Assembly: GCA_963714255.1 (NCBI GenBank)
Contig: CAVQNU010000025.1
Coordinates: 1 to 64,000, forward strand
DNA from: Rhodovastum sp963714255
GTDB lineage: Bacteria > Pseudomonadota > Alphaproteobacteria > Acetobacterales > Acetobacteraceae
Reading direction: 5' to 3'
DNA: 64,000 nt
Positions 7,867-17,310 of this stretch are shown here, piece by piece (position 1 is the stretch's first letter; each line of letters starts with the position of its first letter). A program made the position numbers and the translations under genes. The notes under the pieces are model-generated. The model did not search any database. It was not told the DNA's origin and saw only the letters and a list, made by a program, of their open reading frames with translations.

Positions 7867-9278
7867 GTAAGAGCTCCCGGCCTTTTCTGCGCCCACGGCA
7901 GCGCCCGTTCGAACGATGCCGACGCCTGCAGCACGCCGAGGTCATCGAACCGTCGCCCGACGATCTGCAACCCTACCGGCAATCCCTCGCGCGTGAACCC
8001 GCACGGCACCGTCGCCGCCGGGTTCCACGCCATGTTGAACGGATAGGAAAACTCGGCCCAGGACATCCAGTCCCACGGGTGCGACGGCCAATGCGCGGGC
8101 ATCAGCAACTCGGCCGGAAACGCCGCCACCGACACGGTGGGGGTAATCACGAAATCCCAGTCCTCGAACCAGGCATGGATTTGCGCGACATAGGCGTATT
8201 TGCGTTCGCGCAAATCCTGGTACTCGGAAATCGCGATCTCGCTGCCGGCGCGGATGCAGGCCACCAGGCCGGGGTCCATCTCCGCCTCCCACACGGGCAG
8301 ATGCCGCGCCAGCCGCGTCATGTGCGCCGCCCAGAACTTGCGCGCGAGGCCGGGCCCCTCCGGCCCCCAAGGCGGCGTCACCGCCTCCAGCCGTACCCCG
8401 GCGGCGGCGGCGAACCGGCCGGCGGCGCTTGCCACCAGTTCGGCCACCTCGGGGTCGACCCGCGCATGGCCGAGATCGGCGCTGAAGGCGATCCGCCGGC
8501 CGGCAACGCCCTCGTGCAACCGGCGCAGATAGGGCGCGGGCCAGGCCTCCAGCGTGGTGTGATCGGCCGGGTGCGGCCCCGCCATCACCTCCAGCATCAG
8601 CGCCGCATCGGCCACCGTCCGGCTGATCGGGCCGAAATGCGTGGTGTAGTCGCCGGCGCTGACCGGGGCTGCCGGCACCCGCCCGAAGCTCGGCTTCAGG
8701 CCGAACACGCCGCAGAAATGCGCCGGCATGCGGATCGAGCCCGCCCCGTCCGTCCCATGATGCAGCGAGCCATACCCCGCGGCCGCCGCCACCGCCGCCC
8801 CGGCCGACGACGCCCCGGCGTTATACCCGTGCTTCCACGGGTTGTGGGTAATGCCGGTCAGCGGGCTGCGCGACACGCCCGTCCAGCCGAATTCCGAACT
8901 GGTGGTCTTGCCGAGCAGGATGGCACCAGCCTGCTTCAGCCGGGTCGCCGCCGGGGTGTCGGCCGGCGTCCGGTTGCAGGCGAAAATCCTCGAGCCGAAC
9001 TGGGTGGGAAAATCCTTCGTCCAGGACAGGTCCTTGATCGTTGCCGTCACCCCGTGCAGCGGCCCCGGCGCCGCGCCCTTCATCAACGCCGTCTCGGCCG
9101 CGCGGGCGGCCTCCATGGCCTGCTCAGGGGCAAAAAAGGCGAACGCGTTCAGCCGCGGCTCGAGGGCCTCGATCCGCCGGATGATCGAAGCCGTCGCCTC
9201 GACCGGCGAGACGCTTTTGGCGCGAATGAGCGCCGCGAGATCGATGGCCGGCAGGAAGCCCAAATCCTCATCGGTCAT
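7863..9278 (-). CDS. Amidase-signature hydrolase
   Basis: 471 residues, the usual length for GatA-like amidases. The Ser-cisSer-Lys triad is K82 (ATIKDLSW), S157/S158 (NAGASSAGAA) and S181 (GTDGAGSIRMPA). The Gly-rich loop is GASSAG rather than GGSSGG, a mild deviation. It hydrolyses an amide bond; the substrate is not evident. It follows the aminotransferase by 18 bp and probably shares its transcript, suggesting catabolism of an amino acid or amide. It is not the tRNA amidotransferase subunit, since no gatB or gatC accompanies it. The last codons lie in repeat copy 1. Confidence 0.85.
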   Translation of the reverse strand: MTDEDLGFLPAIDLAALIRAKSVSPVEATASIIRRIEALEPRLNAFAFFAPEQAMEAARAAETALMKGAAPGPLHGVTATIKDLSWTKDFPTQFGSRIFACNRTPADTPAATRLKQAGAILLGKTTSSEFGWTGVSRSPLTGITHNPWKHGYNAGASSAGAAVAAAAGYGSLHHGTDGAGSIRMPAHFCGVFGLKPSFGRVPAAPVSAGDYTTHFGPISRTVADAALMLEVMAGPHPADHTTLEAWPAPYLRRLHEGVAGRRIAFSADLGHARVDPEVAELVASAAGRFAAAAGVRLEAVTPPWGPEGPGLARKFWAAHMTRLARHLPVWEAEMDPGLVACIRAGSEIAISEYQDLRERKYAYVAQIHAWFEDWDFVITPTVSVAAFPAELLMPAHWPSHPWDWMSWAEFSYPFNMAWNPAATVPCGFTREGLPVGLQIVGRRFDDLGVLQASASFERALPWAQKRPGALT

Positions 9279-9296
9279 GGCGTGCTCCAGGCCGGC

Positions 9297-10703
9297 TCAG
9301 ACCGGCAGCGCATTTTCCGCCCGCAGCATGCCGATCGCCCCGCGCCAGGCGGCGACCGTCTCGGCGATGTCGGCGCCGCTATGGGCGGCCGAGGTAAACC
9401 CGCCGAGCCGCTGATTGGTATCCACCCCGTTCACCAGCAGGGCCAGCCGCAAGCGGCCCACCAGCGTCTTGTCGCCCCCCTTCAGCTCCTCGAAGCTGCA
9501 GGTATGCGGGTCGAACCGCTTCGGGTGGATACCGGGGCGCCGCCCCGGGTTGGTGAACAGATGAAACCCCGAGCTGGTGCCATAGGCCGCCCAGTCCAGT
9601 CCCTCCGCCGCCAGCATCGCGTTCAGCCCGTTCCGCAGCTCGGCGGCGCGGGCGTCGGCCACCGCGTTGGCGTCCGTCTCGGCGAGTTCGGTCAGGCAGG
9701 CGATGCCGGCCGCGGCGGAAACCGGATTGGCGTTGAACGTGCCGGGATGGTTGATTTTCTCCTGCCCGGCCGCCTCGGCCGCGGCGAAGTCGAGCCGGTC
9801 GAATATGTCGCGCCGCCCCGCCACCGCCGCGCCGGGCATGCCGCCGGCGACAATCTTGGCGAAGGTGGAAACGTCCGGGGAAATGCCGAACGCCACCTGC
9901 GCGCCGCCGCGCGAGGTGCGGAAACCCGTCACCACCTCATCGAAGATCAGCAGCACGCCATGCCGCGCGGTGAGTTCGCGCAGGCCATGCAGGAACTCCG
10001 GCGCCACCGGCACCTGGCCGAACGAGGCACCGGTGGGTTCCAGGATGACCGCGGCGATGTCGCGCCGGCGGCCGAGGATGGCGGCGACCGCATCGAGATC
10101 GCCGGGGGAGGCCAAAATCGCCCGCTCCGCCACGCCCGCCAGCACGCCCGGCGTCGGCGTGCCGTCGAAATGGTTGGCGTAGCCGTGCGTCATGTGGTCG
10201 TTCCAGCCGTGGAAATGCCCCTTGAAGCGCAGCACGGTGTCGCGCCCGGTGAAGGCGCGGGCCAGCCGCAGCGCCATCAGGGTTGCCTCGGTGCCCGACG
10301 ACGTAAAGCGCACCCGCTCGGCCGAGGGGACCAGGCGCTGAATCGCCCGTGCCCACACCACCTCGCCGGGATGATTGGCGCCGAACTGGGTGCCCTCGCC
10401 CGCCGCCCGCACCACCGCTTCGGTAAGCCTGGGATGGCAATGGCCGAGAATGAGCGCGCCATGGCCGCCGTAGAAATCGATGTAGCGGTTGCCATCCACG
10501 TCCCATTTGTACGCCCCGGCGGCGCGCGCGATATACACGCCGTACGGGTCGAGGTGGCGGGCGTCATGGGTAATGCCGCTGGGCAACAACGCGGCGGCCT
10601 GGCAGGCGAGTTCCCCCGAGCGCGCGGTGCGCGCGCGGTAGGCGGCGACGATAGGCGAATTCGTCGCCGCCGGGAAATCCGCTGCCGCGCCGGCCTGTGC
10701 CAT
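9297..10703 (-). CDS. Class III aminotransferase (glutamate-1-semialdehyde aminomutase-like)
   Basis: 468 residues from the ATG behind GAGGAGC. PLP-fold features are SSGTEA (residues 135-140), the Asp-containing LLIFDEVVTGFR (251-262) and the Schiff-base Lys K283 in STFAKIVAGGMPG. It resembles glutamate-1-semialdehyde aminomutases, but such paralogues next to catabolic genes usually act on other omega- or beta-amino acids. The downstream amidase (18-bp gap) supports an amino-compound utilisation operon. Its divergent neighbour is a flavoprotein, so 10704-10929 should hold both promoters. Confidence 0.85.
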   Translation of the reverse strand: MAQAGAAADFPAATNSPIVAAYRARTARSGELACQAAALLPSGITHDARHLDPYGVYIARAAGAYKWDVDGNRYIDFYGGHGALILGHCHPRLTEAVVRAAGEGTQFGANHPGEVVWARAIQRLVPSAERVRFTSSGTEATLMALRLARAFTGRDTVLRFKGHFHGWNDHMTHGYANHFDGTPTPGVLAGVAERAILASPGDLDAVAAILGRRRDIAAVILEPTGASFGQVPVAPEFLHGLRELTARHGVLLIFDEVVTGFRTSRGGAQVAFGISPDVSTFAKIVAGGMPGAAVAGRRDIFDRLDFAAAEAAGQEKINHPGTFNANPVSAAAGIACLTELAETDANAVADARAAELRNGLNAMLAAEGLDWAAYGTSSGFHLFTNPGRRPGIHPKRFDPHTCSFEELKGGDKTLVGRLRLALLVNGVDTNQRLGGFTSAAHSGADIAETVAAWRGAIGMLRAENALPV

Positions 10704-10929
10704 ATCTGACCTGCTCCTCAAATCCTGCGTGGCCCGGACTTGACCACCGGTGGCGCCATTCGGGAAGGGGTTGCGGGATTTGCTCGCGGGATTGAGAATT
10801 TGACCGGCTCGGGTTGCGGGGCCGGCCCCGTGCCGTGGGCGGACCCCGCGCAGGATGCCACCCCATGACGGTGCGTGCATGACAAAGCGAAACGCCCCAT
10901 CCCTGCCGTCACGCGATCGCGCCCTCGGC

Positions 10930-12786
10930 ATGGACCGGCCGATCACACGGCGCGATTTTCTCGGCGGCGTGCCGCTCGCCGGCGCCGCCCTCGCCGGCGG
11001 CGCCGCGGCAGAGCAGGCGCAGGCCCCCTACCCGCCTCTGTTGCACGGGTTGCGCGGCAGCCATCCCGGCTCGTTCGAAGCAGCCCACGCGCTGCGGGAC
11101 GGCGATTTCTGGACCACCGCCGGCCCGCCCGCCGAGGACGCGGCGCGCTACGGGCTGGTCGTGGTCGGCGGCGGCATCAGCGGTCTGGCGGCGGCGCATT
11201 TCTTTCGCGCCGCCCGCCCGGAGGCGCGCGTGCTGATCCTCGAAAACCACGATGATTTCGGCGGCCATGCCAAGCGCAACGAATTCCGCGAGGGCGGCTG
11301 GCTCGGCCTGATGCAGGGGGGCACGCTGGAAATCGACAGCCCCCGACCGTACAGCCCCGTCGCCGACGGGCTGCTGCGCACCCTGGGCATCGACCCCGAG
11401 GCGTTGGAGCAGCGCTGCACCGACAAGACCTTCTATGCAAAGCAGGGTCTCGGCAACGGGGTGTTCTTCGACCGGGAAACCTTCGGCGCCGACCATCTGG
11501 CCACCGGCATCGGCACGCGTCCCTGGCAGGATGTGCTGCTTGCGGCACCGCTGACCGACCGGGTGCGCGCGGACATCGCCCGCATCTACGAGGCGAAGAT
11601 CGATTATCTCCCGGGCCTGACCTCCGACGAGAAGAAGGCGCGTCTCGCGCGCATGAGCTACCTCGATTTCCTGGTCAACGTCGCCAAGGCCGATCCCGGC
11701 GTCTGCGCCTATTTCCAGGCCATGAGCCAGGACGAGTGCGGCATCGGCTGCGACGCCATCAACGCGCTCGATGTCTGGGCTTTCGGTTTCCCCGGATTCC
11801 AGGGCCTCAATCTGGCGCAAGGGGCAGCGCCCGGCATGGGCTACACGGCGGCGGGATATGCCGGCACCAGCTCCTACAAATTCCATTTTCCGGACGGCAA
11901 CGCATCCATCGCCCGGCTGCTGGTGCGCCGGCTCGTGCCGGGCGCCATGCCCGGCACCACCGCCGAGGACGTGGTGACGGCGACCATGGATTACCGCTGC
12001 CTCGACCGCCCCGAATCCGATGTGCGCATCCGCCTGAGCAGCATCGTCGTCGGCGTGCGCAACATCGGCGATCCGGCGGCCTCCGGGGGCGTGGAGATCG
12101 CCTATACCAGCGCCGGGCGCGTCTGGCGCGTCCACGCCGAGAATTGCGTGCTGGCGTGCTACAATATGATGATCCCTTATCTGTGTCCGGAAATGCCGCG
12201 AGCGCAGAAAGAGGCGCTGGCCTACCTCGTCAAGAATCCCCTGGTCTACACCAGCGTCGCGATCCGCAACTGGCGCGCCTTCCAGGCGCTCGGCATCTCG
12301 GAGGTGTACGCGCCGGGGTCGTATCATCCCTTTCTGCGCCTCAACCCGCAGACGGTGATCGGCGGCTACCGCAGCGTGGGATCGCCCGATGCGCCCACTT
12401 TGGTGTCGATGGTGCGCTCGCCCGGCAAGCCCGGCCTGGACGAACGCGCGCAGCACCGGATCGGACGCGGCGAGCTGCTGGCGACTCCGTTCGAAACCTT
12501 CGAGCGCAACATCCGCGATCAGTTGCAGCGCATCCTCGGCCCGGGCGGCTTCGATGCGGCGCGGGACATCACCGCGATTACGGTGAATCGCTGGCCGCAC
12601 GGGTATGCTTACGAATACAATTATCTGTTCGATCCGCCCTGGGCGCCGGGACAGGCGCCGCATGAAATCGGGCGGGAACGCTTCGGGCGCATCGCCATTG
12701 CCAATTCCAATTCGGCCGCGGCGGCGTTTACGGATGCGGCGATCGATCAGGCTTACCGGGCGGTGGGGGAGTTGCTGTCGGGGTGA
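10930..12786 (+). CDS. Tat-exported FAD-dependent oxidoreductase, spermidine-dehydrogenase-like
   Basis: 618 residues from the ATG giving MDRPITRRDFLGG, so the twin-arginine motif is at residues 7-8; earlier in-frame ATGs at 10855 and 10879 are possible. After the signal comes the dinucleotide-binding GGGISGLAAAHFF, then the FAD-ADP loop with RVLILENHDDFGGHAKRNEF. Overall length and the ENHDDFGGHAKRNEF block match periplasmic spermidine-dehydrogenase-like proteins. Expected role: oxidation of a polyamine or similar amine in the periplasm. The stop codon is part of repeat copy 2. Confidence 0.75.
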   Translation: MDRPITRRDFLGGVPLAGAALAGGAAAEQAQAPYPPLLHGLRGSHPGSFEAAHALRDGDFWTTAGPPAEDAARYGLVVVGGGISGLAAAHFFRAARPEARVLILENHDDFGGHAKRNEFREGGWLGLMQGGTLEIDSPRPYSPVADGLLRTLGIDPEALEQRCTDKTFYAKQGLGNGVFFDRETFGADHLATGIGTRPWQDVLLAAPLTDRVRADIARIYEAKIDYLPGLTSDEKKARLARMSYLDFLVNVAKADPGVCAYFQAMSQDECGIGCDAINALDVWAFGFPGFQGLNLAQGAAPGMGYTAAGYAGTSSYKFHFPDGNASIARLLVRRLVPGAMPGTTAEDVVTATMDYRCLDRPESDVRIRLSSIVVGVRNIGDPAASGGVEIAYTSAGRVWRVHAENCVLACYNMMIPYLCPEMPRAQKEALAYLVKNPLVYTSVAIRNWRAFQALGISEVYAPGSYHPFLRLNPQTVIGGYRSVGSPDAPTLVSMVRSPGKPGLDERAQHRIGRGELLATPFETFERNIRDQLQRILGPGGFDAARDITAITVNRWPHGYAYEYNYLFDPPWAPGQAPHEIGRERFGRIAIANSNSAAAAFTDAAIDQAYRAVGELLSG

Positions 12787-12997
12787 AGGAAGGAAGGCCA
12801 GGGCTCTGCCCTGGACCCGCCAAGGGGCAGTGGCCCCGTGGAACCCATTACTTTTAGGCATTTGTCTTGAGAGGGGGGTGAGGCGGTGAACCGGTTCATC
12901 GCCTCACCCTCTCTCAAGACAAATGCTTAAGTCGCGGGGTCCAGGGGGCCACTGCCCCCTGGCGGGTCCAGGGCAAAGCCCTGGCCTTCCTTCACCC
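12781..12997. repeat. Composite palindromic repeat, copy 2 (217-bp full inverted element)
   Basis: An imperfect inverted repeat over its whole length. Both outer ends read GGGTGAAGGAAGG. Next inward are the CCAGGGC/GCCCTGG stem and the CCAAGGGGC-type stem. In the middle is a long unique stem (AGGCATTTGTCTTGAGAG with its complement, then GAGGCGGTGAACCGG). The exact centre is the palindrome GAACCGGTTC at 12888-12897. It lies between tandem plus-strand genes; the TGA of the flavoprotein gene is inside its left end. Confidence 0.85.
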
Positions 12998-13057
12998 GTT
13001 GATTCCGGCGCCCCGAACCGGTACCGCTGCCCAGACAACACGCCGGAAGGACCAACC

Positions 13058-14131
13058 ATGCGCCACATCGTCCTGGCCCTGCTTCTGTGTCTCCCGGTGC
13101 CGGCCTTCGCCCAGCCGGCCGTGCCGGTCGGTGTCGTCGCGGCCGCCCGCCAGCCCGTTACCGCCGGGGTCGAATTCGTCGGCCGGGTGGAAGCCATCCA
13201 GCGCGTCGAACTGCGCGCGCGGGTCACCGGCTACCTGCAATCCGTCGATTTCAAGGAAGGCGACACGGTCCACGAAGGCGACAAGCTTTACGTCATCGAG
13301 CAGGAGCCGTTCCAGGCCGCGGTGCTGCAGGCCCGCGGCGCCCTGCTGCAGGCGCAGGCGCAGTACGCCAATGCCAGCCTGCAGCGCAAACGCGCTGACG
13401 AACTGGTCAAGACCAGCGCCACCTCGGTCGCCACCCGCGACGAACGCATCGCCGCCGAACAAAGCGCGCAAGGCAGCGTCATTAGCGCCGATGCCAACCT
13501 GCGCACCGCCACCATCAACCTCGGCTACACCACCATCACCGCCCCGATCACCGGCCGGATCGGCCGCACCGCCCTCACCCCCGGCAACGTCGTCAGCCCG
13601 CAATCCGGCGTGCTGACAACGATCGTCAGCATGGATCCGATCTATGTCAGCTTCCCGGTCAGCCAGCGCGAGTTCCTGCGGTTGGAACGCGGCACCCAGG
13701 CCGACACCACCGGCCTGTCGGTGCGCGTGCGCCTCGCCGACGGGTCGGCCTATCCCGATCCGGGACGGATCAACTTCATCGACGTGACGGTGGACAAATC
13801 CACCGACACCGTGCTGGTGCGCGCCACCGTCCCCAACCCGAAAGGCGCGCTGGTGGATGGGCAGTTCGTCCGCCTGCGGGTGGAGGGCAACGAACCGGCC
13901 GAAACCTTGGTCATCCCGCAGGCGGCCCTGCTGCTCGACCAGCAGGGGGCCTATGTGTTCGTGGTCGCCGATGGCCGCGCCGCGGTGCGCCGGGTAAAGA
14001 CCGGCGAGCAGGTCGGCCGCGGCATCGCCATCACCGACGGGCTGCAGGACGGCGACCAGGTGATCGTCGACGGCATCTCTCTGCTCCGCCCCGGCGCGCC
14101 GGTAGCGCCCAGCCCCGCCCAGGGGAGCTGA
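13058..14131 (+). CDS. RND efflux periplasmic adaptor (membrane fusion protein)
   Basis: 357 residues from the ATG behind GGAAGGACC. The signal peptide is residues 1-18 (ending AFA). The lipoyl half-domain is RVTGYLQSVDFKEGDTVHEG, then an alpha-hairpin of about 60 residues, the second lipoyl half, and a beta-barrel region (AQGSVISADANLRTATINLGYTTITAP). AcrA/MexE-like proteins bridge the inner-membrane pump and the outer-membrane channel. It is followed 3 bp later by the pump gene. No outer-membrane factor is in this operon; a frameshifted one lies at 46600-48149. Confidence 0.92.
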   Translation: MRHIVLALLLCLPVPAFAQPAVPVGVVAAARQPVTAGVEFVGRVEAIQRVELRARVTGYLQSVDFKEGDTVHEGDKLYVIEQEPFQAAVLQARGALLQAQAQYANASLQRKRADELVKTSATSVATRDERIAAEQSAQGSVISADANLRTATINLGYTTITAPITGRIGRTALTPGNVVSPQSGVLTTIVSMDPIYVSFPVSQREFLRLERGTQADTTGLSVRVRLADGSAYPDPGRINFIDVTVDKSTDTVLVRATVPNPKGALVDGQFVRLRVEGNEPAETLVIPQAALLLDQQGAYVFVVADGRAAVRRVKTGEQVGRGIAITDGLQDGDQVIVDGISLLRPGAPVAPSPAQGS

Positions 14132-14134
14132 GGC

Positions 14135-17100
14135 ATGCTCTCGTCGGTATTCGTCGACCGCCCGCGCCTCGCCGCGGTCATTTCCATCGTCATGACCATC
14201 GCCGGCCTGCTGTCGCTGGCGATTATTCCGATCGCGCAGTACCCCGAAATCGTGCCGCCGCAGGTGCAGGTAACCACCATGTATCCGGGCGCCTCCTCGG
14301 CCGTGGTGGAAGCCACCGTGGCGCAGCCGATCGAGGCGCAGATCGTCGGCGTCGACAAGCTGATGTACATGAAAAGCGTCAGCGGCAACGACGGCAGTTA
14401 TTCGCTGCTGCTGTCGTTCGAGCTGGGCACTGACCCCGACATCAACACCGTCAACACCAACAACCGCGTTCAGATCGCGCTGGCCAAGCTGCCCTCGGAG
14501 GTGCGCCAGCAGGGCGTGACGGTGAAGAAAAAATCCTCCGCCCTGCTCGGCGTGGTGGCGGTGTATTCGCCCAAGGGCACCTACGACCCGCTGTTCATCA
14601 GCAATTACGTCACCATCAACCTGCTGGACCAGATCCGCAGCACGCCCGGCGTGGGCGATGCCTCGATGTTCGGGCCGCAGGACTATTCCATGCGGGTCTG
14701 GGTGCGGACCGACCGGCTGACCGGGCTCAACCTGACCACCGACGACATCGTCAAGGCCATTCAAAGCCAGAACGCGCAGGCCGCGGTCGGGCGCATCGGT
14801 GCGCGGCCGATTTCCGATGACCAGCAGTTGCAGCTCAACATCCAGACCAAGGGGCGGCTGGGCTCGCCCGAAGAATTCGCCCAGATCATCCTGCGCACCA
14901 ATCCGGACGGCTCGGTGCTGCGTCTCGGCGACGTGGCCCGGTTGGAACTGGGCGCGCAGAACCTCGACCTCGCCACCCAGTTCAACGGCAAACCGGCGGC
15001 GCTGATCGCCATCTATCAGTCGCCCGGCGCGAACGCGCTGACCACGCTGGACGCGGTGAAGCAATTGCTGGCCGACCAGCAGAAAACCTTCCCCGAGGAC
15101 CTGGCCTGGAAGGTCACCTACGACCCCACCACTTTCGTGCGCGCCACCATCCACGAAGTGGAAAAGACGCTGGTGGAAGCCTTCGTGCTGGTGGTGGTGG
15201 TGGTGTTCCTGTTCCTGGGAAGCTGGCGCGCCACGCTGATCCCAACCGTCGCCGTGCCGGTCAGCCTGATCGGTTGCTTCGTCGTGTTGAACGCCATCGG
15301 CTATTCCGCCAACTCGGTGTCACTGCTGGCGGTGGTGCTGGCCATCGGCATCGTGGTGGACGACGCCATCGTGGTGATCGAGAACGTCGAGCATATGATG
15401 GAGACGCATCCCGACCTGTCGGTGGCGGATGCGACCAAGCTGGCAATGGGGCAGATCACCGCGCCGATCATTGCCATCACGCTTGTGCTGCTCAGCGTTT
15501 TTGTTCCCGTGGCGTTCATCCCCGGCATCTCCGGCGAGTTGTTCCGCCAGTTCGCGGTGACCGTCGCGGTGTCGATGCTGATTTCGGCGATCAACGCGCT
15601 TACGCTGTCGCCGGCGCTGTGCGCGGTGCTGCTGAAGCCGCATCACGGGCCGCGGCGGGGGATCATCGGCATCGTCATGCGGTCGATCGACCGGGTGCGC
15701 GACGCCTACGGCAACGTGGTGGCGCGGCTGGTGCGGATGTCTCTCATCAGCCTGCTGGTGGTCGGTGGCTGTTTGCTGGGCACCGGCCTGCTGTCGAAAC
15801 TGACCCCCACCGGCTTCCTGCCGCAGGATGACCAGGGCGCCTTCTTCGTCATCGTGCAGTTGCCCGACGGCGCCAGCGTCGGCCGCACCGCCGACGTGGT
15901 GGATCAGGTCGAGACCATTCTGAGCAAGGACCCGGCGATCGAGGACGTGTCGGCCACCGTCGGGCTGAATTTCATCGACAACACCAGCCAGGCCAACGCC
16001 GCCTTCATCGTGGCCTCGATGAAAAGCTTCGAGCATCGGACCGATCCCGCGCTCGCCATTCAGCCTGTGTTCGCCCGCCTCGCCGCTCAGTTCCGCACGC
16101 TGCGCGGCGGTATCGCGGTGCCGCTGGCGCCGCCGCCGATCATCGGCCTGGGCACCGGCGGCGGGTTCACCTATGTGGTGCAGGACGTGCGCGCGGGCGA
16201 TCCGAAAGCGCTGGCCGCAGTGGTCCGCGCTTTGTCGGTCGCCGCCAACCAGGACCCGCAATTGTCGCGCGTGTTCAGCACCTATTCGGCGAACACCCCG
16301 TCGGTGTTCCTCGATATCGACCGCGACAAGGCGCAGGTGTTGGGCGTGCCGATTTCGGCGGTGTTCCAGGCGCTCGGCACCAGCCTGGGCGGGGCCTACG
16401 TGAACGACATCAACCTGTTCGGCCGCACCTGGCAGGTGCAGGTGCAGGCCGAGGCCGAGGATCGCGGCAGCATCGATGACCTCTACCGCATCAACGTGCG
16501 CAGCAGCGGCGGCAAGATGGTGCCGCTGCGCAGCCTGACCGAGGTGCGCATCGTCGAGGGGCCGCAGGCGATCATCCGCTACAACAACCTGCGCGCGGTG
16601 ACGGTGCAGGGCGGCGCCGCCCCGGGCGTCTCAAGCGGTACCAGCCTGGCGGCGATGCAAGCGGTGGCGGCGCGCACGCTGCCGGCGGGCTATCGCGGCG
16701 CCTGGACCGACACCGCCTTCCAGGAGCAGCGCGCCAGCGGCAAGACGGGGCTGATCCTCGCCTTCGCCGTGCTGTTCGCCTATCTGTTCCTGGTGGCGCT
16801 GTACGAAAGCTGGACCATCCCGGTGCCGGTGCTGCTCTCCGTCACCGTCGGGATCATTGGCAGCTTTGCGGGCATCGCCCTGGCGGGCCTGACACTCGAC
16901 CTGTACGGGCAGATCGGCATGGTGGTGCTGATCGGGCTCGCCGCGAAAAACGGCATCCTGATCGTCGAGTTCGCCAAGGAGCAGCGCGAACGCGGCGTGC
17001 CGCTGCTGGAAGCCGCCACCGAAGGCGCGCGCCTGCGCTTCCGGCCGGTGATGATGACCAGCTTCGCCTTCATCCTCGGCCTGCTGCCGCTGGTCATCGC

Positions 17101-17245
17101 GGAAGGGCCGAGCATGCTGGCACGGCGCAATGTCGGCACACCCGTGTTCGCCGGGATGATTGCGGCGAGCACCTTGGGGATCTTTGTGATCCCGATGCTG
17201 TACGTGGTGTTTCAGGCGGTGCGGGAACGGGTGAAGGGTCGGTGA
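14135..17245 (+). CDS. RND multidrug efflux pump, HAE1 family (AcrB/MexF-like)
   Basis: 1036 residues, the full family length. It has the N-terminal membrane anchor, two large periplasmic loops and twelve expected membrane spans. The proton-relay Asp pair is in TM4 as GIVVDDAIVVIENVEH, and the late conserved block is FVIPMLYVVF. It exports drugs or other toxic amphiphiles using the proton gradient, with the adaptor encoded 3 bp upstream. The TGA stop lies at the outer edge of repeat copy 3. Confidence 0.95.
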   Translation: MLSSVFVDRPRLAAVISIVMTIAGLLSLAIIPIAQYPEIVPPQVQVTTMYPGASSAVVEATVAQPIEAQIVGVDKLMYMKSVSGNDGSYSLLLSFELGTDPDINTVNTNNRVQIALAKLPSEVRQQGVTVKKKSSALLGVVAVYSPKGTYDPLFISNYVTINLLDQIRSTPGVGDASMFGPQDYSMRVWVRTDRLTGLNLTTDDIVKAIQSQNAQAAVGRIGARPISDDQQLQLNIQTKGRLGSPEEFAQIILRTNPDGSVLRLGDVARLELGAQNLDLATQFNGKPAALIAIYQSPGANALTTLDAVKQLLADQQKTFPEDLAWKVTYDPTTFVRATIHEVEKTLVEAFVLVVVVVFLFLGSWRATLIPTVAVPVSLIGCFVVLNAIGYSANSVSLLAVVLAIGIVVDDAIVVIENVEHMMETHPDLSVADATKLAMGQITAPIIAITLVLLSVFVPVAFIPGISGELFRQFAVTVAVSMLISAINALTLSPALCAVLLKPHHGPRRGIIGIVMRSIDRVRDAYGNVVARLVRMSLISLLVVGGCLLGTGLLSKLTPTGFLPQDDQGAFFVIVQLPDGASVGRTADVVDQVETILSKDPAIEDVSATVGLNFIDNTSQANAAFIVASMKSFEHRTDPALAIQPVFARLAAQFRTLRGGIAVPLAPPPIIGLGTGGGFTYVVQDVRAGDPKALAAVVRALSVAANQDPQLSRVFSTYSANTPSVFLDIDRDKAQVLGVPISAVFQALGTSLGGAYVNDINLFGRTWQVQVQAEAEDRGSIDDLYRINVRSSGGKMVPLRSLTEVRIVEGPQAIIRYNNLRAVTVQGGAAPGVSSGTSLAAMQAVAARTLPAGYRGAWTDTAFQEQRASGKTGLILAFAVLFAYLFLVALYESWTIPVPVLLSVTVGIIGSFAGIALAGLTLDLYGQIGMVVLIGLAAKNGILIVEFAKEQRERGVPLLEAATEGARLRFRPVMMTSFAFILGLLPLVIAEGPSMLARRNVGTPVFAGMIAASTLGIFVIPMLYVVFQAVRERVKGR

Positions 17246-17310
17246 AGCAAGCAAGGCCAGGGCTCTGCCCTGGACCCGGCAAGGGCCGAAAGGCCCCTGC
17301 ACCCCATTGC
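17241..17310. repeat. Composite palindromic repeat, copy 3
   Basis: Starts GGTGAAGCAAGC, then the CCAGGGC-TCT-GCCCTGG stem and AAGGGCC-GAAA-GGCCCCT. It supplies the stop codon of the RND pump gene and is read through as the first part of the DUF3574 reading frame. Confidence 0.85.

Noticed and set aside
7845..10709. A 954-codon open frame on the plus strand opposite the amidase and aminotransferase genes
   Set aside because: It is a high-GC antisense shadow, rich in Arg/Pro/His/Gly with no motif, while the opposite strand encodes two complete enzymes.
10909..12861. A 650-codon minus-strand frame opposite the flavoprotein gene
   Set aside because: Begins inside a repeat copy and has no domain; the sense frame has clear Tat and FAD motifs.
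12992..15154. A 720-codon minus-strand frame opposite the RND adaptor and pump
   Set aside because: Composition of an antisense frame, no ribosome-binding site or domain, and it lies across two well-supported genes.
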